Positions 1 through 6,075 are shown, counted from the stretch's first letter. The stretch is 7,667 nucleotides of DNA from a bacterium (GCA_021825025.1 JAKAIP010000023.1:1-7667), one strand, 5' to 3'. A program made the numbers and translations. Notes: generated by a model from the sequence alone, not told the origin.

Positions 1-1997
1 GTATCTTCTGAAGCAAACTGTTTCGTATTTTTCGGATCGCAGTAGCGCAAATAGTACCAGGAAGAGCCTGCCCAATTAGGCATCACATCTGTTTCTCGTT
101 TTGCCGGACCCTTACAGGAGGGACACATGGTCTCTACCCATGAAGTAATCGCCGCGAGTGGCGATTCTCCGCTATCGGTTGGTTCATAGCGATCCACTTC
201 CGGCAACAGAACTGGTAGCTCACTTTCCGGCACTGGCACCCATCCGCATGATGGACACTGAATCATCGGAATTGGTTCTCCCCAGTAGCGCTGTCGAGAA
301 AATATCCAATCACGCAAGCGAAATACCGTCCGCGGCACACCGTCTACAGATGCAGTGATTTTTTCTTTTGCTACTTCGCTTTCCAAGCCATCAAATGTGC
401 CGGAATGGATGAGTATACCTTCGCCGGTGTAGCACTCGTTTCCTTTCACGCGGTCCCATATGATCTGCATATCAGGATGGGTGATGAACGCATCCATTTC
501 CTCTGGAGAAAGCCAGACGAGATCATGGAGTGCCTGCTCTTCGGGTGTTATCGGATCGCGCTCCGCATTCTCGAGCTGAAAGAGCATCGGTTCAAAATGG
601 GCAAACCGGTTCTCTTGTTTGAGTGTTTGATAGAACTGGGCATGCACCGTTCCGCCGAGCGAGCGCACTGGCGTTGCATTGCGATACCCTGTCTCTTCCC
701 TGATTTCTCGCTTGCCGGCCGCTGCGGCATCCTCGCCTGCTTCAATGCCGCCAATCACAAACGCTTGCCAATTTGTTCGTTTCCAACGGACTCCCAAATA
801 TTTGTCTTCGCTCCAGTGTTTAATGACCGCCACGACAGATCGGCGCTCTACGAGCGGAAGAGAGGATTGTAATGCATCTTCCCCCTCTTTTTTTGTGATT
901 AATGGTTCTAATACCGTTTGTATCGGAAGATGAAATCGCTTTGCAAAGAGATAATCCCGCTGATCATGCGCAGGAACACCCATAACCGCTCCGGTGCCAT
1001 ACCCGCCAAGCACATAGTTGGCAACAAAAATAGGGATTTCTTTTTTAGTTACAGGATTGATGGCGCGTATTCCCTTCATCTCTATGCCCGTTTTTTCTTT
1101 CCCTTCTGCGGTGCGCTCCATTTCAGAGACTTGTTGTGTTGCCACAATATATTCCTTCAGCTCATCCCGGTTTTCAGCCTGCTCGGCAAGCTGGGCCGCT
1201 AAGAGCAACTCCGGAGCAAGCACCACGTACGTAGCGCCATAGAGGGTATCGGGTCTCGTGGTAAACACAGCGATAGAACGATCACTGTCCTTAATGGGAA
1301 ATCGTATCTCTGCGCCTTGAGAAGGACCGATCCAGTTTCGCTGCTGCAATTTTGCCTGCGGGATATAGTCTACGGTATCGAGATCATCATAGAGCCGTTG
1401 CGCATACTTCGTAATCGCCATCATCCACTGTTCTTTCTCTCGCTTTTCAACCGGTGTGCCGCAGCGTTCGCATGCGCCGTCTATCACCTCTTCGTTTGCT
1501 AATCCGATTTTATCTTTTGGGCACCAGTTAATATATGTCTTCGCTTTATATGCAAGACCTTGCCGGTAGAGCTGCAAAAAAATCCACTGCGTCCATCGGT
1601 AGTAGTCCGGATCAGAGGTATTTATTTCTCTGGACCAATCAAATGAAATACCGAGAGATTGAATCTGCCGGCGAAAGGTATCCGTATTTTCTTTGGTAAC
1701 GATCCGAGGATCTTTCCCTGTTTTGATCGCATAATTTTCAGTCGGAAGTCCGAACGCATCCCACCCAATGGGATAGAGCACGTTCTTTCCTTCTGCGCGG
1801 CGTTTGCGCGCAACAATATCAAGCGCAGTCCAAGAGCGCACGTGTCCCACATGGAGTCCGTCTCCTGAGGGGTATGGAAATTCGATGAGAATGTAGTTTT
1901 TTTCTTTCTTTTGATCCTCGCCTGCTTCAAATGTGTGCTTTTCTTGCCAGAAGCGCTGCCATTTTTTTTCTATTTTTTTATGATCGTACTGTTCCAT
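1..1997 (-). CDS. leuS: Leucyl-tRNA synthetase with an inserted Nudix domain (3' end outside the window)
   Basis: Charges tRNA-Leu with leucine in the cytoplasm (class I synthetase). 665 residues are visible from the ATG at 1997; the C-terminal part, including KMSKS and the anticodon-binding domain, lies beyond the window start. Seen: HVGH at residues 49-52 (HIGH motif), zinc-type cysteines C159, C176 and C179, the threonine-rich editing motif TTRPDT at 246-251, and the editing-site stretch GVPAHDQRD ending at D348 with the conserved Asp at 345, the number it has in E. coli. RLRDW-SRQRYWG at 560-573, paired CPSC motifs at 581-584 and 625-628, and GSSWYYLRY at 644-652 return to the catalytic core. 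Residues about 367-520 do not belong to normal LeuRS and hold a Nudix domain (see separate entry). The start follows the upstream stop by 9 bases with no Shine-Dalgarno site, suggesting translational coupling in the minus-strand row. The reading frame is open throughout. The identity is certain. Confidence 0.97.
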   Translation of the reverse strand, partial: MEQYDHKKIEKKWQRFWQEKHTFEAGEDQKKEKNYILIEFPYPSGDGLHVGHVRSWTALDIVARKRRAEGKNVLYPIGWDAFGLPTENYAIKTGKDPRIVTKENTDTFRRQIQSLGISFDWSREINTSDPDYYRWTQWIFLQLYRQGLAYKAKTYINWCPKDKIGLANEEVIDGACERCGTPVEKREKEQWMMAITKYAQRLYDDLDTVDYIPQAKLQQRNWIGPSQGAEIRFPIKDSDRSIAVFTTRPDTLYGATYVVLAPELLLAAQLAEQAENRDELKEYIVATQQVSEMERTAEGKEKTGIEMKGIRAINPVTKKEIPIFVANYVLGGYGTGAVMGVPAHDQRDYLFAKRFHLPIQTVLEPLITKKEGEDALQSSLPLVERRSVVAVIKHWSEDKYLGVRWKRTNWQAFVIGGIEAGEDAAAAGKREIREETGYRNATPVRSLGGTVHAQFYQTLKQENRFAHFEPMLFQLENAERDPITPEEQALHDLVWLSPEEMDAFITHPDMQIIWDRVKGNECYTGEGILIHSGTFDGLESEVAKEKITASVDGVPRTVFRLRDWIFSRQRYWGEPIPMIQCPSCGWVPVPESELPVLLPEVDRYEPTDSGESPLAAITSWVETMCPSCKGPAKRETDVMPNWAGSSWYYLRYCDPKNTKQFASED
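447..848 (-). other. Nudix hydrolase domain inserted in the LeuRS editing domain (residues about 384-517)
   Basis: Inside leuS, residues 416-438 fit the Nudix signature G-x5-E-x7-R-E-U-x-E-E-x-G-U exactly: G416, E422, R430, E431, I432, E434, E435, G437, Y438. The Glu pair at 434-435 and E431 are the usual metal-binding residues. Upstream, residues 387-415 form the expected strand pattern (SVVAVIKHW, then KYLGVRWKR and W410). Downstream a long central stretch (GGTVHAQFYQ, then NRFAHFEPMLFQLE) is followed by the typical C-terminal strand VWLSPEEM at 494-501. The domain follows LPIQTVLEPL (357-366) and precedes ECYTGEGILIHSG (521-533), which are directly linked by a short loop in ordinary LeuRS. 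Nudix enzymes cleave nucleoside diphosphates linked to another group; the substrate here is unknown. VIGG replaces the common LPGG before the box. No frameshift or stop separates it from leuS, so it is translated as part of LeuRS. Confidence 0.93.
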
Positions 1998-2006
1998 ACT
2001 CGAGCG

Positions 2007-2894
2007 TTAGTATCCGGCAGCGCGCGCAAAACAGGTATATCCTGCTCCATGACTCCACATCTCTTGTGAGAGAAATCCTCCTGGCACTTGAGAGGTACCG
2101 GAAGCGGCAAACGTAGCACACAAAGAAAATCCGGTTTGTTGCGTAATGGTATATCCGTACTGAGCACCCGTGGAAGGATCAGCAGGCAACGCAAATCCAA
2201 TACTCTCGAGATCACTGAGTGATGTTGGAAGAGTGTGTCGTTGAGCGTAGTACACATTAATGTCTGACTGCAGTGCTTGTAGGTCTGAAATGCGCTGTGC
2301 ATCCATGCGTACCATGCGCGCATGCTGTGGAGAGCCGACGATTAAAAAGCCGATTCCAATAATGCTTAGGACCAGGAGCAGTGCGACGCCGCCGGTAGTC
2401 ATGAGGGCTTTGCCGCGGGCATACCAATAACCACGCAACTCCAGAGTGAAATACCAAAACACTGCCACCGAAAGAAGGAAGACGACTGCCACTTTCAAAA
2501 GGAACGCAGTGGCGATGTCATTCCCGTTGAAAAAGGTGTTGAGGAGAGTGATAAGGTCAGCTGCCAAGGCAATACCGCTCAAAAAGAGCGTCAAAAAGAT
2601 TGCCCAACGGCGCACCCACACACGATCTTTTGTGACATCTTTTTTTCTATCTTGATATACCAGAGTCGATAGAATCAAAAAGAGCGGAAAGAGCACCAGT
2701 ATCGACGCCATGTCAAAACTTATGCCGCTTTGATACGGATCAAATGTATCGATTCCGCTTGCGAAGTGATAGGTAATATAGAGGAAAAGAAGATGTCCAA
2801 GAGAGAGAATACTCCAATACAGCGTAATGATGATGCCGAGCCACAAAAAGAAATCCTTTGGAGTTGTTGGTATTTTTTCTGAAGTGCTTTCCAT
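2007..2894 (-). CDS. Membrane protein, DUF5671-like helices plus pilin-like C-terminal domain
   Basis: 295 residues. The N-terminal part has hydrophobic segments at about 15-40, 60-80, 97-119 and 129-150, which resemble DUF5671, a family I associate with Parcubacteria. A fifth segment at about 166-187 is followed by a soluble region (193-295) that reads like the body of a type IV pilin or type II secretion pseudopilin: DAQRISDLQALQSDINVYY, a LPTSLSDLE turn, DPSTGAQYGYTI, and paired cysteines C259 and C288 near the end that could form a disulfide. There is no class III pilin leader at the N terminus, so it is not a normal pilin. The soluble domain probably sits outside the membrane. The gene starts 4 bases after the ychF stop and ends 9 bases before leuS, so it is likely co-transcribed with both. 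The function is unknown. The family assignment is from recognition of pattern only. Confidence 0.85.
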   Translation of the reverse strand: MESTSEKIPTTPKDFFLWLGIIITLYWSILSLGHLLFLYITYHFASGIDTFDPYQSGISFDMASILVLFPLFLILSTLVYQDRKKDVTKDRVWVRRWAIFLTLFLSGIALAADLITLLNTFFNGNDIATAFLLKVAVVFLLSVAVFWYFTLELRGYWYARGKALMTTGGVALLLVLSIIGIGFLIVGSPQHARMVRMDAQRISDLQALQSDINVYYAQRHTLPTSLSDLESIGFALPADPSTGAQYGYTITQQTGFSLCATFAASGTSQVPGGFLSQEMWSHGAGYTCFARAAGY

Positions 2895-2898
2895 GGTA

Positions 2899-3999
2899 TT
2901 AACTGTGTAAAAATTCTATCACATCACCATCTTTCACTAGGTATTCTTTTCCTTCGGTGCGGATGAGCCCTTGTTCACGGGCCTTTGCGTATGATCCGGC
3001 ATCAAGGAGTGTGTCCCATTGGATAACTTCAGCGCGAATAAATTTATCCCGAAAATCAGAATGGATGGCAGCCCCCGCCTCAGGAGCACTTGAACCTTGC
3101 TGAATTGTCCAAGCGCGAGTTTCATCGGTACCGGTCGTGAAGAACGAAATGAGATTGAGGAGACGGTAACTGGCAGTAATGAGGGTATTGAGTCCATCGT
3201 CGCTCATGCCGTACTCCTGCCGAAATACCGTCTTATCTTCCGACTGTAGATCACGCAGATCATTTTCTACCTGTGCATCGACAAACACGTATTGCGCATG
3301 CGTATGGTCAAAAAATTCTTTGAGACGAGCAAATCGTCCGTCCTGCACTTCATCAAGGTTGTGCCCTTCGCTTTGCCGATTAAGCACATAGAGCATTGGT
3401 TTGAGAGTAAGCAGATGAAGACCTTTGAGTGCAGCCAGTTCAGCATCAGTGAAATTGCTGCGCTGTGGCGCAATACCGCTTTTAAGAAACACATGTACTT
3501 TTTGGAGCGCTTCTCCTTCTACCACCGCTTCTTTGACTCCTCTGCGCAATTCTCGCTCCAAGGTTCCTAAACGCTTTTGCACCGTCTCAAGATCTGCCAA
3601 GACCAGTTCAAAGGTAATGGTTTCAATATCCTGCATAGGATCCACTTCCGCGCTTACATGAGTGATATTGGGATCATCAAAGAGACGCACAACATGGGCG
3701 ATGGCATCTACTTCTCGTATGTGAGAGAGAAACTGGTTTCCCAATCCCTCTCCCTCACTTGCTCCTTTAACAAGTCCTGCGATATCAACGAACTCCACGA
3801 TCGCCGGAATCTTTTTCTCTGAATTACTGAATGCTGCCAAACGATCTACCCGCTCATCAGGCACCGGAACGACGCCGACCGATGGATCGATAGTAGCAAA
3901 CGGATAGTTAGCGATGAGCACATTTTTGCGGGTGAGTGCCTGAAACAACGTTGATTTTCCCACGTTGGGAAGCCCGACAATGCCTATAGAAAGTCCCAT
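2899..3999 (-). CDS. ychF: Redox-regulated ATPase/GTPase YchF (OLA1 family)
   Basis: 366 residues, full family length. A TRAFAC-class P-loop nucleotidase that binds ribosomes and, in studied members, prefers ATP over GTP. Seen: Walker A GLPNVGKST at 9-17, the switch/G2 region NYPFATIDPSVGVV at 31-44 typical of YchF, DIAGL at 72-76 (G3) followed by VKGASEGEGLGNQFL, a coiled-coil-like helical insertion around 120-175, and a C-terminal TGS domain ending GKEYLVKDGDVIEFLHS. The position that in YchF proteins normally reads NxxE (G4 variant responsible for ATP preference) reads N207-R-Q-S210, with Glu only at 211. It begins 15 bases after the flavodoxin-fold gene and is followed after 4 bases by the pilin-like membrane gene. 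No Shine-Dalgarno site is visible. The identity is certain. Confidence 0.97.
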   Translation of the reverse strand: MGLSIGIVGLPNVGKSTLFQALTRKNVLIANYPFATIDPSVGVVPVPDERVDRLAAFSNSEKKIPAIVEFVDIAGLVKGASEGEGLGNQFLSHIREVDAIAHVVRLFDDPNITHVSAEVDPMQDIETITFELVLADLETVQKRLGTLERELRRGVKEAVVEGEALQKVHVFLKSGIAPQRSNFTDAELAALKGLHLLTLKPMLYVLNRQSEGHNLDEVQDGRFARLKEFFDHTHAQYVFVDAQVENDLRDLQSEDKTVFRQEYGMSDDGLNTLITASYRLLNLISFFTTGTDETRAWTIQQGSSAPEAGAAIHSDFRDKFIRAEVIQWDTLLDAGSYAKAREQGLIRTEGKEYLVKDGDVIEFLHS

Positions 4000-4014
4000 G
4001 AAGGCATACTAGGG

Positions 4015-4629
4015 TTATTCCCCTATTTTGCCAAGGCGGGTAACAAAGCGGCGCCACTCATTGCGCTTCCATTCGGGTGCAACTTCAGAGGGGCCGAATC
4101 GCGTCACTCGCACTTTGAAGCCTACGAACCACAAAATGCCTCGGGTAATTTCATTGGTGTAATCGCCGAAGAGCATCCAGATAAAAAATGGCGCGGATCC
4201 GGAAAGCACAATGACTCGGGCTGTTTTTCCTCGCATTTTTTTCTTCCAGAGATGGAGATGCTGGCGCCATCCTTCCTTATAGTAGTTAAAGCAGAATCCG
4301 GGCAGCCACATGCGGTCAAACAACCCCTTGAGGAGTGCGGGCATGCTGCACCACCAGGTGGGATAGAACACTACAAAATGGTCGCACCAGGCAAGTTGAC
4401 GCTCCATTTCTTGCAAATCTGGCTCCAGCGCTTGAATCACTTTATATCCCTTATGAAGGATAGGGTCGAACTGCAGCTTTGCCAGATGGAATGTGTGCAC
4501 CTCATGACCGGCAGCTTTTGCCGCAGTCTCATACAGAAGCGCGAGTTGCGAGGTAAGGGTATCGCCGGAGTCTGGATGACCGATCAGGATAAGAATTTTT
4601 TTCTGTTCGATATCGTGAAAGAACTTCAT
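4015..4629 (-). CDS. Flavodoxin-fold NAD(P)H dehydrogenase (quinone) family protein
   Basis: 204 residues, matching the Flavodoxin_2 / NQO1-KefF-MdaB type of FMN or FAD oxidoreductase, which passes two electrons from NAD(P)H to quinones or similar acceptors. Seen: an N-terminal strand and phosphate-binding loop KILILIGHPDSGDTLTSQL (11-29); the family hallmark FYPTWWCSMPALLKGLFDRMWLPGFCF at 88-114, which builds the flavin and substrate pocket; and VIVLSGSAP at 139-147. The segment 148-170 is strongly hydrophobic (FFIWMLFGDY, ILWFVGF) and may touch the membrane or form the dimer face. The start overlaps the upstream membrane gene by 4 bases (ATGA), with a weak AAGGA a few bases before it, so the two are translationally coupled. 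This suggests, but does not prove, that the oxidoreductase works with that membrane protein. The exact substrate cannot be told. Confidence 0.9.
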   Translation of the reverse strand: MKFFHDIEQKKILILIGHPDSGDTLTSQLALLYETAAKAAGHEVHTFHLAKLQFDPILHKGYKVIQALEPDLQEMERQLAWCDHFVVFYPTWWCSMPALLKGLFDRMWLPGFCFNYYKEGWRQHLHLWKKKMRGKTARVIVLSGSAPFFIWMLFGDYTNEITRGILWFVGFKVRVTRFGPSEVAPEWKRNEWRRFVTRLGKIGE

Positions 4630-5450
4630 ACTTCCTTTATATCACCTTCTCTGCTGTTCCGTTGCAGTAATTCCTCTTCTGATTGTGGCATCACATGAAT
4701 TGGCGGAAGCTCTGTGGTTCGCTCCGGAGAAAAAATGATTGGCTGAGGTTGTGTAGGAATCTTCGGTGTAGCTGGTTCTGTTTTAACGGTAGCGGCAGGC
4801 GGAGCGGATTTCTTCAGAAAAGGTAGATGAATAGAAGAAAGTGAGGTAAAAAATGATTGCAATTGAAAAAAGAACGATTGTTGCGGAAGCATATACTCTG
4901 CTGTTGTTGTTTGCGGGCGAGCCGGTGCGACTTTTTGCATGACCGCAGGCTTGAGGCGTAGTACAACTATGACGAGGTACCACAGGATGAGAAATACTGC
5001 GACAAATTCAATATAGAGCTTGATCAGTACGAAGTAGGTCGTAATGGGAGCAAAGATATGGAGCAGAAAGAGCGCTCCCCAATTCGCTCCTGAGATTCCT
5101 TCCAGCGCACTATTCCAAATACGAAACCCGCGAAGCAGAAACGCCAAGACGGCGGCAATGATAATGAGAATCCATTTAATGACGAACGCTGGGGATGCTA
5201 GTACACTGAACTGCAAAGAGGCGAAGTGGATGCCGGTAATACCAACACCGGAAATAATGATAAAACATAAGGAGAAAACAAGAATGTGGTAGATGCCGTG
5301 CGCAATGCCATCTTCTGTTTCGTTAATGACTCCTTTGCGACGGCCTGCAAGATAGGTAAAAAGAAGTACCATTTCCGCACCAAACCCGAGCATCATGCCG
5401 AACTGCTGCATGAGGTAAAAAGCAAGAGTTAATCCTGCTACAAAGATCAT
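4626..5450 (-). CDS. Polytopic membrane protein with a proline-rich C-terminal tail, function unknown
   Basis: 274 residues, not recognised. Hydrophobic segments lie at about 2-35 (one long or two short helices), 52-76, 84-107, 122-144 and 146-166. Basic residues after the first and last segments (RRK at 37-39; RLKP at 165-168) suggest cytoplasmic faces there by the positive-inside rule. Residues 168-274 form a low-complexity tail rich in Pro, Thr, Gln and Ala, with an amphipathic FFFQLQSFFTSL stretch at 193-204 and an acidic end (QSEEELLQRNSREGDIKEV). Such a tail could be a flexible tether to a cytoplasmic partner; the 4-base overlap with the flavodoxin-fold oxidoreductase makes that protein the first candidate. 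It is the first gene of the minus-strand row. An extended -10 element ends 6 bases before its ATG, so the message is probably leaderless. Confidence 0.85.
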   Translation of the reverse strand: MIFVAGLTLAFYLMQQFGMMLGFGAEMVLLFTYLAGRRKGVINETEDGIAHGIYHILVFSLCFIIISGVGITGIHFASLQFSVLASPAFVIKWILIIIAAVLAFLLRGFRIWNSALEGISGANWGALFLLHIFAPITTYFVLIKLYIEFVAVFLILWYLVIVVLRLKPAVMQKVAPARPQTTTAEYMLPQQSFFFQLQSFFTSLSSIHLPFLKKSAPPAATVKTEPATPKIPTQPQPIIFSPERTTELPPIHVMPQSEEELLQRNSREGDIKEV

Positions 5451-5456
5451 ATAAAA

Positions 5457-5465
5457 AGTATAACA
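5457..5465 (-). promoter_or_regulatory. Extended -10 promoter of the minus-strand gene row, likely leaderless
   Basis: On the minus strand this reads TGTTATACT, an extended -10 (TGn + TATACT). Only six bases (TTTTAT) separate it from the ATG at 5450, so transcription would start at or within a base or two of the A of the start codon. No good -35 is visible at 16-18 bases upstream (AGAAAG is the nearest), which fits an extended -10 type. Confidence 0.6.
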
Positions 5466-5494
5466 GATAAATACATACCTCTTTCTGCCGTAAA

Positions 5495-5523
5495 TTGCGA
5501 AATAAAAGGATGAGGAGTATAAC
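5495..5523 (+). promoter_or_regulatory. Sigma70-type promoter of the small plus-strand gene
   Basis: TTGCGA (5495-5500) and TATAAC (5518-5523) are separated by exactly 17 bases. Transcription would begin near 5530, leaving a leader of about 11 bases that contains the GGAGG ribosome site. It is divergent from and interleaved with the promoter of the 4626-5450 gene, so the two may interfere or be co-regulated. Confidence 0.55.
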
Positions 5524-5527
5524 CTCC

Positions 5528-5536
5528 AGAGGAGGT
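5528..5536 (+). promoter_or_regulatory. Strong Shine-Dalgarno site setting the start at 5541
   Basis: AGAGGAGGT with the GGAGG core at 5531-5535, five bases before the ATG at 5541. It rules out the GTG at 5535, which overlaps the ribosome site itself. It is the only near-consensus Shine-Dalgarno sequence placed in front of a gene in this window. Confidence 0.8.
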
Positions 5537-5540
5537 GCGC

Positions 5541-5774
5541 ATGGGTCCTTTAGCTACACATAAACATCCTAACGGTCCTCCTTGGAATAAAGATGATCCT
5601 CCAAACACGATCAGAGGAAGAGAGGTACGACATAAGGATAACGATATCGTAGAGGAAGGAGACATGGTAAACGAAGTCAAGGGTCATACCTGGAAACCAG
5701 TTCCTACAACATGGATTGGTAACCCTCCTTCCGTAGAAAGCTATAAACGCTGGCTTATCATACGGCCGGAATAA
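5541..5774 (+). CDS. Small hydrophilic protein, function unknown
   Basis: 77 residues, not recognised. It is real by context: a 17-base-spaced promoter, a near-perfect Shine-Dalgarno site at ideal spacing, and a hairpin terminator starting at its stop codon. The protein has no hydrophobic helix and no signal peptide, so it should be cytoplasmic. It is rich in Pro and charged residues, with a loose N-terminal third (THKHPNGPPWNKDDPP at 7-22), an acidic centre (DNDIVEEGD at 33-41) and a more structured-looking end with three tryptophans (W51, W58, W71) and VESYKRWLIIRPE. There is no cysteine and no recognisable metal or nucleotide motif. The strong expression signals suggest a protein needed in quantity, for example a small structural or nucleic-acid-associated factor, but this is a guess. 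Confidence 0.75.
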   Translation: MGPLATHKHPNGPPWNKDDPPNTIRGREVRHKDNDIVEEGDMVNEVKGHTWKPVPTTWIGNPPSVESYKRWLIIRPE

Positions 5775-5808
5775 GCAGCTCATTGAAGGTATTTGATGGG
5801 CTGCTTTT
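5773..5808 (+). terminator. Hairpin terminator after the small plus-strand gene
   Basis: AAGCAGCTCAT (5773-5783) pairs with ATGGGCTGCTT (5796-5806) over 11 pairs including one G-T, with a 12-base loop, and the 3' arm runs into a short TTTT (5805-5808). The stem begins inside the TAA stop codon. The T run is short, so termination may be partial; its last T is also the first base of the next promoter's extended -10. Confidence 0.55.
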
Positions 5809-5816
5809 GCTATACT
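5808..5816 (+). promoter_or_regulatory. Extended -10 promoter of the glutaredoxin-like gene
   Basis: TGCTATACT, an extended -10, with start of transcription expected near 5823 and the ATG at 5828. The leader would be about five bases, too short for a Shine-Dalgarno site. No properly spaced -35 is seen (TTGAAG lies 22 bases upstream, too far). The element abuts the preceding terminator. Confidence 0.6.
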
Positions 5817-5827
5817 AGAGACCAACT

Positions 5828-6073
5828 ATGCATATCATTATCTATACCAAAACAAACTGCGGATGGGCGGAAGATGTGAAAGATTTTTTACGCACGCAGA
5901 ACATTCCGTTTGATGAACGGAATATCTTCCAAAATCCGGCATATGAAAAAGAAGTGCTAGAAAAAACGGGACAATCTAAATCCCCCACACTCGATATTGA
6001 TGGTCATTTACTGCCTGACTCTGATGTAGATCAGGTCAAAGCGTATCTAACTGAACGAGGAGTCTTACAGTAA
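5828..6073 (+). CDS. Glutaredoxin-like protein with a single active-site cysteine
   Basis: 81 residues, the size of a small glutaredoxin or NrdH-type redoxin with the thioredoxin fold. Seen: strand HIIIYTKTN (2-10), active-site turn C11-G-W-A14 at the start of helix 1, second strand FDERNI, the cis-proline loop S52-P53-T54 followed by LDIDG, and a C-terminal helix (DVDQVKAYL) as in the family. The second cysteine of CxxC is replaced by Ala and no other cysteine exists, so it cannot form an internal disulfide. It would act through a mixed disulfide with a thiol or another protein, or may be non-redox. It has its own extended -10 promoter and a near-leaderless message, and converges on the tyrosine-rich protein gene with a 2-base gap. 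The fold assignment is firm; the partner is unknown. Confidence 0.88.
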   Translation: MHIIIYTKTNCGWAEDVKDFLRTQNIPFDERNIFQNPAYEKEVLEKTGQSKSPTLDIDGHLLPDSDVDQVKAYLTERGVLQ

Positions 6074-6075
6074 CG

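Noticed and set aside
447..848. Nudix segment as a separate gene or an assembly join
   Set aside because: The leuS frame runs without stop or shift through both edges, and normal LeuRS sequence resumes exactly where expected.
405..933. Plus-strand open frames of 84 and 155 codons opposite leuS
   Set aside because: They are shadows of the leuS frame, which shows LeuRS and Nudix motifs throughout; no ribosome site or recognisable protein on the plus strand.
4000..4014. Earlier ATG (about 4007) as the ychF start
   Set aside because: It is out of frame with ychF; the ATG at 3999 gives the standard N terminus just before the P-loop.
5535..5540. GTG start two codons before the ATG of the small gene
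   Set aside because: The GTG overlaps the Shine-Dalgarno core, so the ribosome could not use both; ATG at 5541 has ideal spacing.
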